Shown here piece after piece: positions 50,552 to 60,259 of a stretch of DNA of 64,000 bases. Positions within the stretch are counted from its first letter, which is position 1. The number at the start of each line of letters is the position of its first letter. Under the pieces are notes generated by a model. The model had not been told where the DNA came from and searched no databases. It worked only from the letters and a program-made list of their open reading frames with translations. The stretch is taken from positions 1 to 64,000 of the forward strand of contig JBBEBG010000027.1 of assembly GCA_040882465.1 (NCBI GenBank), written 5' to 3'. Made by a program: the position numbers and the translations under genes. This stretch comes from Gemmatimonadota bacterium (lineage in GTDB: Bacteria > Gemmatimonadota > Gemmatimonadetes > Longimicrobiales > Gaopeijiaceae).

Positions 50552-52636
50552 ATGCCTTCCACACGGACCCTCGCCGGTCCCCTCGTCCTTCCCGACGCGC
50601 GCACCCTGCGCCTCTCCATCGATGCGGTCCGCGTCCTCTCGATGGACGCGGTGCAGGCCGCGAAGTCGGGACACCCGGGGGCACCGATGGCGCTCGCACC
50701 GGCCGGCTACCTCCTCTTCCGGCATCACCTCCGGCACAACCCGGCGAACCCCGAGTGGCCGGACCGCGACCGCTTCGTCCTCTCGGCGGGGCACGGTTCG
50801 ATGCTCATATACTCCCTCCTCCACCTCACGGGATACGACCTCCCGCTCGAGGAGTTGAAGGACTTCCGCCAATGGGGGAGCCGCACCCCGGGGCATCCGG
50901 AGTTCCATCACACGCCGGGGGTCGAGACGACCACCGGGCCGCTCGGACAGGGGGTCGCGAACTCGGTGGGGATGGCGCTCGCCGAGCGGTGGCTGGCGGC
51001 ACGATTCAATCGCCCGGGGCACACTGTGGTGGATCATTTCACCTACGCGATCTGCTCCGACGGGGATCTCATGGAGGGGATCTCGCACGAGGCGGCCGAG
51101 CTCGCCGGGCACCAGCGGCTGGGAAAGCTCGTCTGGGTCTTCGACGACAACGAGATCACGATCGAAGGGAGCACGGAGCTCGCTACCTCGACCGACCAGC
51201 TCCGCCGCTTCGAAGGATACGGGTGGCACGTCCAGCAGGTGGAGGACGGCAACGACCTGGATGCGCTCGACGCGGCGCTCCGGGCCGCCCGCGACGAGAC
51301 GGACCGTCCGTCGCTCATCGCTCTCCGCACCACGATCGCTTACGGAAGCCCGAATAAGGCGGGGACCGCGGAGGCGCACGGCGCCGCGCTCGGTGTGGAG
51401 GAGGTGCGGCTCACGAAGGAGGCGCTCGGCTATCCATCGCAGGAGCCCTTCTGGGTCGCGAAGGAGGCCCGGGAGGAGTGGGAGAAAGCGGGACCGAGGG
51501 GAGCCGAGCTCGAGGGCGCGTGGCGGGAGCGGATGTCGGCGTATCGGGCTGAGTTTCCCCAGCTCGCGGCGGAGCTCGATGAGTGCCTGGGCGGAGAGCT
51601 CCGGGACGGCTGGGAGGCCTCGATCCCGGATTTCTCCGGAGCGGAAAAGGGGGAGGCGACGCGCTCGACTTCGGGAAAGATCCTCCAGGGGCTCGCGGCG
51701 GCGATCCCGAACCTCCTCGGGGGATCGGCGGACCTCGCCCCCTCGAACAACACCCTCCTCAAGGGGGCGGAATCGCTCCAGAGCGGGACGCCTGGCGGTC
51801 GAAACCTCCACTTCGGGGTGCGCGAGCACGCGATGGGGGGAATCCTGAACGGGATGGCGCTCCACGGCGGGGTGCGCGTATACGGCGGGACCTTTCTCAT
51901 CTTCTCGGACTACATGCGCCCCTCGATCCGCCTGGCCGCGATCATGGGGCTCCCCGTGACCTACGTGTTCACGCACGACTCGGTCGGACTCGGCGAAGAC
52001 GGTCCCACGCACCAGCCGGTCGAGCACCTCATGGCGCTCCGCGCGATCCCGAACCTGATGGACCTCCGCCCCGCGGACGCGGTCGAGACGGCAGCGGCCT
52101 GGCGTCTCGCGCTGGAACGGAGGGGAGGCCCGGCTTTCCTGGCGCTGACCCGGCAGGGAGTGCCGCCCCTTTCACGAAGGGAGACTCCGGATCCGGGGGC
52201 GGTCCTCCGGGGTGGGTACGTCTTCCGGGAAGCGGGGACCGGCGGAGCGGCTGACACAGGCGCGTCGGATGCGGGCGCGCCGAAAGTCATTCTGATCGCG
52301 TCGGGCTCCGAGCTTCAACTCGCGGTCGCGGCCTGGAAAACCCTCGAGGCGGAAGGGATTCCGACGCGCGTCGTGAGCCTTCCCAGCTGGTTCGTTTTCT
52401 CCCAGCAAGACGACGAATATCGCGAACGTATACTCCCGGCGGCTGTTCGGGCGCGGGTCGCCGTCGAGGCGGGGGCGACGCTCGGATGGCCACGCTGGAT
52501 CGGTCCGGACGGCGAGGCGATCGGGCTCGACCACTTCGGCGCCTCGGCCCCTGGCGAGCGACTTTTCGACGAGTTCGGCTTCACCGCCACAGCGGTCGTG
52601 GAGCGGGCGAAGGCGCTCGTCCGCGAGTTGGATTGA
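50552..52636 (+). CDS. tkt: Transketolase
   Basis: The 694-residue ThDP enzyme has [59 protein letters not shown] (ThDP/Mg motif), DDNEITIEG, the pyrimidine-domain [20 protein letters not shown], and [19 protein letters not shown]. It transfers two-carbon units in the pentose phosphate pathway. The 52637-52794 stretch after it shows no gene. Confidence 0.95.
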   Translation: MPSTRTLAGPLVLPDARTLRLSIDAVRVLSMDAVQAAKSGHPGAPMALAPAGYLLFRHHLRHNPANPEWPDRDRFVLSAGHGSMLIYSLLHLTGYDLPLEELKDFRQWGSRTPGHPEFHHTPGVETTTGPLGQGVANSVGMALAERWLAARFNRPGHTVVDHFTYAICSDGDLMEGISHEAAELAGHQRLGKLVWVFDDNEITIEGSTELATSTDQLRRFEGYGWHVQQVEDGNDLDALDAALRAARDETDRPSLIALRTTIAYGSPNKAGTAEAHGAALGVEEVRLTKEALGYPSQEPFWVAKEAREEWEKAGPRGAELEGAWRERMSAYRAEFPQLAAELDECLGGELRDGWEASIPDFSGAEKGEATRSTSGKILQGLAAAIPNLLGGSADLAPSNNTLLKGAESLQSGTPGGRNLHFGVREHAMGGILNGMALHGGVRVYGGTFLIFSDYMRPSIRLAAIMGLPVTYVFTHDSVGLGEDGPTHQPVEHLMALRAIPNLMDLRPADAVETAAAWRLALERRGGPAFLALTRQGVPPLSRRETPDPGAVLRGGYVFREAGTGGAADTGASDAGAPKVILIASGSELQLAVAAWKTLEAEGIPTRVVSLPSWFVFSQQDDEYRERILPAAVRARVAVEAGATLGWPRWIGPDGEAIGLDHFGASAPGERLFDEFGFTATAVVERAKALVRELD

Positions 52637-52794
52637 CGTCCGGGTACCCCTCCGATAATATCCGCACGCCGCAGCCCCAGGGAGCCACGACAGACACCCG
52701 CGCAGGCGGCCCCGCTGCGCCGATCCTGGGCAATCCGGACGGCGCGATCTTCCCGGCCGGGTCGACGTAGGCCTTGCAGCGAAGGACCGTGAAA

Positions 52795-53271
52795 ATGCTC
52801 CGGGCCGCTATCCTCTTTCTTCTCCTCTTTGGCGTGTGGCTCGCCCTCTCCGGGCATTACACGCCGCTTCTGATCACCCTTGGACTCCTGTGCAGCGCGG
52901 GGATCGTCCTACTCGCCCTTCGGATGAGGATCGTCGACGACGAGGGGCTCCCCCTCGGCATGGCACCGCGGTTCGTCGCCTACATTCCCTGGCTCCTGCT
53001 GGAGACGATCCGTTCCAACATGGCCGTCGCGAAGGTGATCCTCTCCCCCTCCCTCCCGATCAGTCCGGTCCTCCTTCGGTTTCGTGCTCGGACGAAGACG
53101 GAGCTCGGGCGATTCCTCTTCGGGAACTCCATCACTTTCACACCGGGCACCACCACCTGCGAGATCGACGGGGAAGACCTTGTCGTGTACGCGCTGACGC
53201 GTGACTCGGCCGAGTCGTTGCAGGAGGGAGAGATGGTGCGAAGGGTCTGCTGGGTGGAGGGTTCCGAATGA
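52795..53271 (+). CDS. mrpE: Mrp/Mnh antiporter subunit E
   Basis: The 158-residue protein starts LRAAILFLLLFGVWLALSGH, with PRFVAYIPWLLLETIRSNMA and the soluble part RFLFGNSITFTPGTTTCEID, the MnhE signature. It is first of ten overlapping genes. ATG 52795 is preferred; TTG 52774 is in frame. It overlaps mrpF by 4 bp. Confidence 0.92.
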   Translation: MLRAAILFLLLFGVWLALSGHYTPLLITLGLLCSAGIVLLALRMRIVDDEGLPLGMAPRFVAYIPWLLLETIRSNMAVAKVILSPSLPISPVLLRFRARTKTELGRFLFGNSITFTPGTTTCEIDGEDLVVYALTRDSAESLQEGEMVRRVCWVEGSE

Positions 53272-53564
53272 TCTTCTCGGCCGCCTCCGTCGCCGTGCTG
53301 GGCACCATGTTCATGGCCATGACTCGGGCTCTCAGGGGGCCCACGGTCTTCGATCGCGTGCTGGCCGTGAACATGTTCGGAACGAAGACGGTCCTCCTGA
53401 TGTGCCTGGTAGGTTTCGCGGTCGGTCGCCCCGAGTTCATGGACGTGGCGATCGTTTACGCCCTGATGAACTTCATCGGGACGCTGACGATCCTGAAGTA
53501 CTACGAGTACGGCGATCTGGCGGCGACGGAGCCGGCCGAAGACCGCCTGGAAGAGGTGGACTGA
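53268..53564 (+). CDS. mrpF: Mrp/Mnh antiporter subunit F
   Basis: The 98-residue protein has three TM helices: IFSAASVAVLGTMFMAMTRA then LRGPTVFDRVLAVNMFGTKT (MnhF motif GPTxxDRVLAxN), and MDVAIVYALMNFIGTLTILK. It overlaps its neighbours by ATGA-type junctions. Confidence 0.92.
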   Translation: MIFSAASVAVLGTMFMAMTRALRGPTVFDRVLAVNMFGTKTVLLMCLVGFAVGRPEFMDVAIVYALMNFIGTLTILKYYEYGDLAATEPAEDRLEEVD

Positions 53565-53878
53565 TGGAAGTCGCCCTCACGGCATTGACCTGGGTGTTCC
53601 TCGGGCTGGGCTCGATCCTGATGATCGTCGGCGGAGTCGGAGTCCTTCGTCTCCCCGATTTTTTCTCGCGCATGCACGGGGCGGGACTGACGGATACGAT
53701 GGGCGCCGGGCTGATCCTGATCGGGCTCATGTTCGAATCGGGGCTGTCGGCACCGACGGTCCGCCTCGTCATGATTCTGCTCTTCCTCTGGTACACGAGC
53801 CCCGTAGGGGGCCACGCCCTCGCCAAGGCCGCCCTCTCGAGCGGGGTGCAACCCATCCAGGACGGGGAGAAGCGCTGA
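53564..53878 (+). CDS. mrpG: Mrp/Mnh antiporter subunit G
   Basis: The 104-residue protein has three TM helices with the MnhG core: GLGSILMIVGGVGVLRLPDF then FSRMHGAGLTDTMGAGLILI (RLPDFxxRMHaaGxxDTxG). ATG 53564 shares a base with the mrpF stop. Confidence 0.93.
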   Translation: MEVALTALTWVFLGLGSILMIVGGVGVLRLPDFFSRMHGAGLTDTMGAGLILIGLMFESGLSAPTVRLVMILLFLWYTSPVGGHALAKAALSSGVQPIQDGEKR

Positions 53879-53879
53879 C

Positions 53880-54434
53880 ATGGAATCCTTGATCGACTAC
53901 GGCCTCCTGGCGCTTCTCGCGGTCACGGCGCTCGGGATCCTGACGCTTCGGAACCTCTTCGCCGTGGTCATGCTGATGGGGATCTACAGCCTCCTGTCGG
54001 CGGGACTCTTCGTGGTCCTCGACGCCCAGGATGTGGCCTTTACCGAGGCGGCGGTCGGGGCCGGGGTTTCGACGATCCTCGCCCTTGGCACCCTCTCGCT
54101 GGTGGGAAGGACGCGCAGGGACACGCCAACGATCCAGGTGATCCCGCTCCTGATCGTCGTGGGAACCGGCGCGGCACTCGTGTACGGAAGCTTCGGCCTT
54201 CCCGAATGGGGGAGCGCGGAGAATCCAATCCATCACCATGTGGCGCCGCGGTATCTCATCGATTCCGCCGAGGAGGTCGCCGTCGCCAACACGGTCTCCG
54301 CGGTGCTGGCCAGCTACCGCGGCTACGACACGATGGGCGAGACGACGGTCGTCTTTGCCGCCATGGTCGGAGTCTTCGCCCTCCTCGTGGCCGGCTCCGG
54401 CGCCGCGGCCTCCTCTCGGGGGAGAAAGCCGTAG
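53880..54434 (+). CDS. MbhD/MbhE-like subunit (detached MrpA C-terminal region)
   Basis: The 184-residue protein has the DUF4040/MbhD unit (LRNLFAVVMLMGIYSLLSAG, LDAQDVAFTEAAVGAGVSTI). A second unit like MbhE follows (VANTVSAVLASYRGYDTMGE, TTVVFAAMVGVFALLVAGSG). In classical MrpA both are fused behind an NuoL-like part; here they are a separate gene, as in Mbh/Mbs complexes. It has about six TM helices. Confidence 0.85.
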   Translation: MESLIDYGLLALLAVTALGILTLRNLFAVVMLMGIYSLLSAGLFVVLDAQDVAFTEAAVGAGVSTILALGTLSLVGRTRRDTPTIQVIPLLIVVGTGAALVYGSFGLPEWGSAENPIHHHVAPRYLIDSAEEVAVANTVSAVLASYRGYDTMGETTVVFAAMVGVFALLVAGSGAAASSRGRKP

Positions 54435-54860
54435 GTGCAGAAGCAGCCGATCCCCCGCATCGCGACCAAGATCCTGATCCCCCAGATCATGATCTTCGGA
54501 CTCTACGTCCACTTCCATGGCGATTTCGGTCCCGGAGGCGGATTTCAGGCGGGCGTGATTCTCGCCGGAGCCATCATCCTCTACGCCCTCATCTTCGGAC
54601 TGAAGGAGGCCCAGCGGGTCCTCCCGATCTGGGCGGTGGTGGGGTGCTCGGCCATGGGGGTCCTCATTTACGCCGGCACCGGCGTCGCCGGACTCCTCCT
54701 GGGCGGTGAATTCCTGAACTACAACGTCCTCGCGCACGATCCGATCCACGGACAGCACCGAGGCATCTTGTGGGTCGAGTTGGGGGTGCTGATCACCGTC
54801 TTCGGGGTGATGGTGGGGCTCTTTTACGCCTTCGCAGGGAGGGGGCGGCGCCGCGCATGA
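54435..54860 (+). CDS. mrpB: Mrp/Mnh antiporter subunit B
   Basis: The 141-residue protein has four TM helices and the MnhB motif (LIPQIMIFGLYVHFHGDFGP, GGGFQAGVILAGAIILYALI). GTG 54435 directly follows the previous stop. It overlaps mrpC by 4 bp. Confidence 0.92.
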   Translation: MQKQPIPRIATKILIPQIMIFGLYVHFHGDFGPGGGFQAGVILAGAIILYALIFGLKEAQRVLPIWAVVGCSAMGVLIYAGTGVAGLLLGGEFLNYNVLAHDPIHGQHRGILWVELGVLITVFGVMVGLFYAFAGRGRRRA

Positions 54861-55294
54861 TCACTCTGGGGCATTTCAACTACGTCATCGTCATCGTCCT
54901 GATGATGGTCGGCTTTTATGTCCTGATTTCCCAGAACAACCTGGTGAAGAAGGTGGTCGGGCTGAACATCTTCCAAACCTCGGTGATCATCTTCTACGTC
55001 TCGGCCGGGAAGATCATCGGAGGAACCGCCCCGATTCTGATCGGGATGGAGGAGCACGGCGCCGCGGAGGAACTCGCAGGGGCAGGAGAAGCGGTCGCCG
55101 AAGTCGCCTCGCAAGCCGCGGAGAGCGTCGGGGAGGTCGTCTATTCGAACCCTCTGCCGCACGTTCTCATGCTCACGGCCATCGTCGTCGGGGTCGCCAC
55201 GATGTCCATGGCCCTCGCGATCATCGTTCGCATCCGGGAGGCCTACGGTACGATCGAGGACGATGAGATCACCCTCATGGACCTCGAGTCGTGA
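54857..55294 (+). CDS. mrpC: Mrp/Mnh antiporter subunit C (NuoK-like)
   Basis: The 145-residue protein has three TM helices: YVIVIVLMMVGFYVLISQNN, LVKKVVGLNIFQTSVIIFYV, and NPLPHVLMLTAIVVGVATMS (MrpC/NuoK signature). An extra Ala/Glu-rich loop (EELAGAGEAVAEVASQAAES) is inserted between helices 2 and 3. Confidence 0.92.
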   Translation: MITLGHFNYVIVIVLMMVGFYVLISQNNLVKKVVGLNIFQTSVIIFYVSAGKIIGGTAPILIGMEEHGAAEELAGAGEAVAEVASQAAESVGEVVYSNPLPHVLMLTAIVVGVATMSMALAIIVRIREAYGTIEDDEITLMDLES

Positions 55295-56775
55295 TGGGCA
55301 TGCATTTGCCCGCACTTCAGGTCGTCATTCCCCTGATGGCCGCGGGGTTCGCACTTCTCGCCTGGCGCCCCCGGCTCTCCTGGACCGTCGCGATGGCGGC
55401 GAGCATCGCTTCCTTCCTGATCTCGGCCCAGCTCCTTCGGCAAGTCCTCGCGGACGGGCCGATCAGCTACAACCTCGGGGGATGGGAGCCCCCGTGGGGG
55501 ATCGAGTACAGGATTGATGCGCTGAACGCGTTCGTCCTCTTCCTCGTCTCCCTGATTGCGGTCGTGGTGACGCCGTTCGCGCTCCGGAGCGTCGAGCAGG
55601 AAATCGCGGCGCCGCGCATTCCCTTCTTTTACGCGGCCTGGCTCCTGGCCCTGGCCGGCCTGCTTGGAATCGCGATCACCGGAGACCTCTTCAATGTCTT
55701 CGTCTTCCTCGAGATCTCCTCGCTGGCGGCCTATGCGCTGATCTCGATGGGGTCGGACCGGAGGGCGCTCTCCGCCGCCTTTCGATACCTCATCGTGGGG
55801 AGCGTAGGCGCGACCTTCATCGTCATCGGGATCGGCTATCTGTACGTGATGACGGGCACGCTCAACATGGCCGACCTCGCGGGCCGCCTCCCGGATGTGG
55901 CCGATCAGCGCCCGGTCATCGTGGGATTCGCATTTCTCGCGGTCGGGATCTGCCTGAAGCTCGCTCTTTTCCCGCTCCACCTCTGGCTTCCGAACGCTTA
56001 CACCTACGCGCCCTCGGCCGCGACCCCCTTCATTGCCGCGACGTACACGAAGGTCGCGGTCTACATGCTGCTCCGCGTCTTCTTTACAGTCTTCGGCGAA
56101 TCGTTCTCCTTCGACCTGATGCGGCTGGATGCGGTCATCCTCCCGCTGGCGCTGATCGGGATCGTCTCGATGTCGCTCGTCGCGATCTTCCAGCCCGACC
56201 TGAAGCGAATGCTGGCCTATTCGTCGGTCGCGCAGATCGGATACATGATTCTCGGGATCAGCTTCGGCTCCGTCACCGGGCTCACTGCGGCCACGCTTCA
56301 CATGTTCAACCACGCCATCATGAAGGGCGCCCTCTTCATGGCGGTCGGGTGCATGGTCTACCGTTTGGAATCGTCGCGGATCGAGGATCTGGCCGGCGTC
56401 GGGCGCCGGATGCCGCTGACGATGGGGGCCTTCCTGATTGGCGGGCTCAGCATCATCGGAGTCCCCCTCACCGCCGGCTTCATCTCGAAGTGGTACCTCG
56501 TCCTCGGGGCAATCGAGCGGGGGTGGTGGCCCGTCGCGGCCGTGGTCCTCTTCGGATCCCTCCTGGCGGTCATCTACATCTGGCGGATCGTCGAGGTGGC
56601 TTATTTCCGGGCCCCCGCTGACGGGACGGCCACGGAACGAGTCGAGGCGCCTCTCCTCCTCCTCGTCCCCACCTGGATTCTCGCGCTCGCGAATCTCTAC
56701 TTCGGGATCGACGCCAGTCTCACGACATCGGCGGCGTCCGCGGCGGCCTCCGCCGTCCTCGGAGGCGGGCCGTGA
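55291..56775 (+). CDS. mrpD: Mrp antiporter subunit D (proton-translocating, first of three)
   Basis: The 494-residue protein has about 14 TM helices of the NuoL/M/N type. The key Glu is in TGDLFNVFVFLEISSLAAYA and the key Lys is in LKLALFPLHLWLPNAYTYAP and FIAATYTKVAVYMLLRVFF. DLKRMLAYSSVAQIGYMILG is the broken-helix signature. It starts GTG 55291 or ATG 55294, overlapping mrpC. Confidence 0.93.
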   Translation: MMGMHLPALQVVIPLMAAGFALLAWRPRLSWTVAMAASIASFLISAQLLRQVLADGPISYNLGGWEPPWGIEYRIDALNAFVLFLVSLIAVVVTPFALRSVEQEIAAPRIPFFYAAWLLALAGLLGIAITGDLFNVFVFLEISSLAAYALISMGSDRRALSAAFRYLIVGSVGATFIVIGIGYLYVMTGTLNMADLAGRLPDVADQRPVIVGFAFLAVGICLKLALFPLHLWLPNAYTYAPSAATPFIAATYTKVAVYMLLRVFFTVFGESFSFDLMRLDAVILPLALIGIVSMSLVAIFQPDLKRMLAYSSVAQIGYMILGISFGSVTGLTAATLHMFNHAIMKGALFMAVGCMVYRLESSRIEDLAGVGRRMPLTMGAFLIGGLSIIGVPLTAGFISKWYLVLGAIERGWWPVAAVVLFGSLLAVIYIWRIVEVAYFRAPADGTATERVEAPLLLLVPTWILALANLYFGIDASLTTSAASAAASAVLGGGP

Positions 56776-58259
56776 CCGCGGAGCGCCTCGTCCTCCTCAC
56801 GCTCGCGCTTCCCACGGTCGGGGCGCTCCTGATCGCGCTGACGGGCCGCTCCCCGAACCTGCGGGAGGGAATCACCCTCCTGACGAGCGGCGCACTTCTC
56901 GTCACGGTGCTGAGCCTCCTCCCGGCGGTCCTCGGGGGCGCCCGGCCCGAGGTCACCCTCGTCGAGATGTTTCCGGACATCGCCGTCCGCCTCGCGGTCG
57001 AGCCGCTCGGGATGATCTTCGCCTGCGTCGGGGCGATCCTCTGGCCGATCAACTCCCTCTATTCGATCGGTTACATGAGGGGAAACCAGGAGAAGAACCA
57101 GACGCGCTTTTACGTCTGCTTCGGGGTGGCGCTCGCTGCCGTGATGGGGATCGCCTTCTCCGGAAACCTTCTGACCCTCTTCGTCTTCTACGAGGTCCTG
57201 ACCGTCTCGACCTATCCGCTGGTGACCCACAAGGGATCGGAAGACGCCGTGCGGGCGGGCCGGGTTTACCTCGGAATCCTGCTCACGACCTCGATCGGGT
57301 TTCTCCTTCCGGCGATCATCTGGACCTGGGCGATCTCCGGGACGGTGGACTTCGCCGCGGGGGGGATTCTTGCCGGTAGCGTCAGCGGACCACTCGTAGG
57401 CGTCCTCCTTGCGCTCTTCATGTTCGGGATCGGGAAGGCCGCCCTGATGCCGATGCACCGGTGGCTTCCCGCCGCGATGGTGGCGCCCACACCGGTCAGC
57501 GCGCTCCTCCACGCCGTCGCAGTGGTGAAGGCCGGAGTCTTCAGTGTCGTGAAGGTGCTGGTCTACATCTTCGGGCTCGATTTCCTGCGTGCCGAGTCCT
57601 CTACCCACTGGCTCATATACGCCTCCGGATTCACGGTGATCGTAGCCTCGATCGTGGCCTTCCGGATCCTGCGGGCCAGGGGCAACCTGAAGCGGATGCT
57701 CGCGTACTCGACGATCGCGCAGCTCTCCTACGTGATTCTCGCTGCCGCCATCATGACACAGATCTCGACGGCGGGCGCGGCGCTACACATTGTGGCGCAC
57801 GCCTTCGGGAAGATCACCCTCTTCTTCGCGGCGGGCTCGATCTACACGGCGGCCCACAAAACGGAGATCTCGCAGCTCGACGGGATCGGCCGGCGCATGC
57901 CCTTCACGATGGGAGCCTTCGCGATCGGAGCCCTTTCGATGGTCGGGCTCCCGCCGACGGGAGGATTCATCTCGAAGTGGTACATGTTGGGCGGCGCCTT
58001 CGAGAGCGGAGATCTCCTCGCGCTCTCGATCCTCGTGGTCTCGACGCTGCTCAACGCCGCCTATTTCGGACCGATCGTTCATGCCGCCTTCTTCCGGAAG
58101 GAGGCGTCGGACCACGACGGGCACGGTCATGGGCACGGTGAAGCGCCCTGGCCCATCGTCGTCGCGCTCACCGCGACGGCGAGCCTGACCGTGCTCCTCT
58201 TCTTCTTCCCGGACGTCGCGACGACGCTGGCCCGACAGATTGTGGGACTCACCCCATGA
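56772..58259 (+). CDS. NuoL/MrpA-like antiporter subunit (second of three)
   Basis: The 495-residue protein has about 14 TM helices with LLTLFVFYEVLTVSTYPLVT (Glu), GKAALMPMHRWLPAAMVAPT, PVSALLHAVAVVKAGVFSVV (Lys) and LKRMLAYSTIAQLSYVILAA. It resembles the N-terminal part of MrpA but lacks the fused MbhDE tail, which is at 53880. A His-rich loop (DHDGHGHGHGE) follows the thirteenth helix. Confidence 0.9.
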   Translation: MTAERLVLLTLALPTVGALLIALTGRSPNLREGITLLTSGALLVTVLSLLPAVLGGARPEVTLVEMFPDIAVRLAVEPLGMIFACVGAILWPINSLYSIGYMRGNQEKNQTRFYVCFGVALAAVMGIAFSGNLLTLFVFYEVLTVSTYPLVTHKGSEDAVRAGRVYLGILLTTSIGFLLPAIIWTWAISGTVDFAAGGILAGSVSGPLVGVLLALFMFGIGKAALMPMHRWLPAAMVAPTPVSALLHAVAVVKAGVFSVVKVLVYIFGLDFLRAESSTHWLIYASGFTVIVASIVAFRILRARGNLKRMLAYSTIAQLSYVILAAAIMTQISTAGAALHIVAHAFGKITLFFAAGSIYTAAHKTEISQLDGIGRRMPFTMGAFAIGALSMVGLPPTGGFISKWYMLGGAFESGDLLALSILVVSTLLNAAYFGPIVHAAFFRKEASDHDGHGHGHGEAPWPIVVALTATASLTVLLFFFPDVATTLARQIVGLTP

Positions 58260-58564
58260 CACGAGCCTCGAAACACGATGAAGCCCATCCGGACCGCGAA
58301 GTCGAGGTCCCGCGCGTCGAACCGGATTCGACCCATTGGCTGGTCCGGCCGAGCACGATCCGGAAGTTATGGATCGCGATGGCCATCGTCCTGTTCCTGA
58401 CGGTGATCCCGGACTTCTTTCTCGAGCACCACCCCTACTTCGGGTTCGACGGCCTCCCCGGGTTTTCGGCCGCCTTCGGGTTCGTCGCCTGCGTTTTCAT
58501 GGTGATCCTCTCCAAGGTCCTGGGGATCTTCCTCAAGCGGACGGACCGGTATTATGGCGATTAG
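58256..58564 (+). CDS. Small membrane protein of the antiporter cluster
   Basis: The 102-residue protein is not a known Mrp subunit. It has a charged N-terminus, STHWLVRPSTIRKLWIAMAI (start of TM1), an acidic loop (FLEHHPYFGFDGLPG) and TM2 (FSAAFGFVACVFMVILSKVL) ending in a basic tail. It overlaps both neighbours, so it is probably part of the complex. The function is unknown. Confidence 0.75.
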   Translation: MTRASKHDEAHPDREVEVPRVEPDSTHWLVRPSTIRKLWIAMAIVLFLTVIPDFFLEHHPYFGFDGLPGFSAAFGFVACVFMVILSKVLGIFLKRTDRYYGD

Positions 58565-60248
58565 CTTTCCCCCCGGACTGATCCTCCTCGGCGGGGGGCT
58601 CCTCCTCCCCCTCCTGCAGGGAAGACTCCGCGAGGCGGCCGTCCTGGTCTTTCCCCTCCTCACCCTCGGCGCGGTGTGGACGGTCCCCGACGGAACCTCA
58701 CTGGCCGTGCCCTTCCTGGGGTACGAGCTCGCCCTGGTTCACTCGACGACGCTCGGCCGCCTCTTCGCGACCGTCTTCTCGATCATGGCCTTCGCGGGGG
58801 GACTCTTCGCCCTCCGTCGCGCCCCCGTGGTGGAGCTGGCGGCCGCCTTCGCCTACGCCGGGAGCGCCATCGGCGTCACCTTCGCCGGTGACCTCCTGAC
58901 GATGTTCGTCTTCTGGGAGCTGATGGCCGTCGGGTCTACCGTGGTGATCTGGTCCTCCGATCAACCGGGAGCTTACGGGGCGAGCATGAGGTACCTCTCC
59001 ATTCACCTGATGGGTGGGGTCCTCCTGATGTTCGGGGTGATCGGCCACATCATCGACACCGGATCGGTCGCCTTCACCGCCATGCAGCCGGACAGCCTGG
59101 CGCACTGGATGATCCTGGCGGGCTTCCTCGTCAACGCCGGCGCCCCTCCGCTCGGAGCGTGGATCGCCGACGCCTATCCCGAAGCCTCCGCGACCGGAAT
59201 GGTCTTCCTCTCGGCATTCACGACCAAGACGGCGGTCTTTGCGCTCATGGTCGGATTTCCCGGAGCGGGAATCCTGATCCCGATCGGCCTCTACATGTCC
59301 CTGTACGGAATCTTCTACGCCCTACTCGAGAACGACATGCGTCGCATTCTCGCGTACAGCATCGTGAACCAGGTCGGATTCATGGTGACGGCGGTGGGGA
59401 TCGGGTCCGAGATGGCGCTGAACGGGGCGGCGGCACATGCTTTCACCCACATCATTTACAAGGCGCTCCTCCTGATGTCGGCGGGGAGTGTCCTGGTGAT
59501 GACCGGCAAGAGGAAGTGCACGGATCTCGGCGGCCTCTTCCGCACGATGCCCTTCACCGCGACCGCGGGAATCATCGGCGCCCTGGCGATTTCGTCCTTC
59601 CCCTTCACTTCGGGGTTCGTGTCGAAGTCCATGACGAACCAGTCGGCGGCGGACGCGGCGCTCCTCGTCCCGTGGCTCATTCTGACGGCGGCATCGGCGG
59701 GGGTCTTCCTCCATGCCGGCATCAAGTTCCCCTGGTTCGTCTTCTTCCAGAAGGACTCCGGGCTCCGGCCGGCCGAGCCGCCCCTTTCCATGCGGCTCGC
59801 GATGGGACTCTTCGCCTTCGCCTGCATCGCCCTGGGCGTCGTGTATCAGCCCCTGTACCGGCTCCTCCCCTACGCGACGGAGTACGAGCCCTATACGGCG
59901 CTCCATCTCGTACAGCAGTTTCAGCTCCTCCTCTTCTCCGGGCTTGCCTTCTTCCTCCTCCTCCCGCTCATGAAGCGAACGCGGACGATCAGCCTGGACT
60001 TCGATTGGTTCTATCGGCGCTTCGGGACGATTGTCGCTCGAGAATTCGGAGTCCGGACCGGAGGTGCGTGGGCCCGCTCTGAGCGCCAGGTAGAGAAACG
60101 GGTGACGAAAGTCATCGAGGGGCTCTTCCGGACCCATGGCCCACACGGTGCCCTCGCCCGAAGCTGGCCGACCCGAAGCATGCTGCTTTGGGTCGCGATC
60201 CTTCTCGGGGCCTTCCTCTCCATGGAGCTCCTCCGGTTGATCATCTGA
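58554..60248 (+). CDS. Antiporter subunit D-like protein (third of three)
   Basis: The 564-residue protein has an NuoM/MrpD-type core: GDLLTMFVFWELMAVGSTVV (Glu), APPLGAWIADAYPEASATGM, LSAFTTKTAVFALMVGFPG (Lys), and DMRRILAYSIVNQVGFMVTA. A C-terminal amphipathic region of about 90 residues (DFDWFYRRFGTIVAREFGVR) and a last TM helix follow, reminiscent of the lateral helix of NuoL. It is the last gene of the cluster. Confidence 0.9.
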   Translation: MAISFPPGLILLGGGLLLPLLQGRLREAAVLVFPLLTLGAVWTVPDGTSLAVPFLGYELALVHSTTLGRLFATVFSIMAFAGGLFALRRAPVVELAAAFAYAGSAIGVTFAGDLLTMFVFWELMAVGSTVVIWSSDQPGAYGASMRYLSIHLMGGVLLMFGVIGHIIDTGSVAFTAMQPDSLAHWMILAGFLVNAGAPPLGAWIADAYPEASATGMVFLSAFTTKTAVFALMVGFPGAGILIPIGLYMSLYGIFYALLENDMRRILAYSIVNQVGFMVTAVGIGSEMALNGAAAHAFTHIIYKALLLMSAGSVLVMTGKRKCTDLGGLFRTMPFTATAGIIGALAISSFPFTSGFVSKSMTNQSAADAALLVPWLILTAASAGVFLHAGIKFPWFVFFQKDSGLRPAEPPLSMRLAMGLFAFACIALGVVYQPLYRLLPYATEYEPYTALHLVQQFQLLLFSGLAFFLLLPLMKRTRTISLDFDWFYRRFGTIVAREFGVRTGGAWARSERQVEKRVTKVIEGLFRTHGPHGALARSWPTRSMLLWVAILLGAFLSMELLRLII

Positions 60249-60259
60249 CCCGAGGTCGC

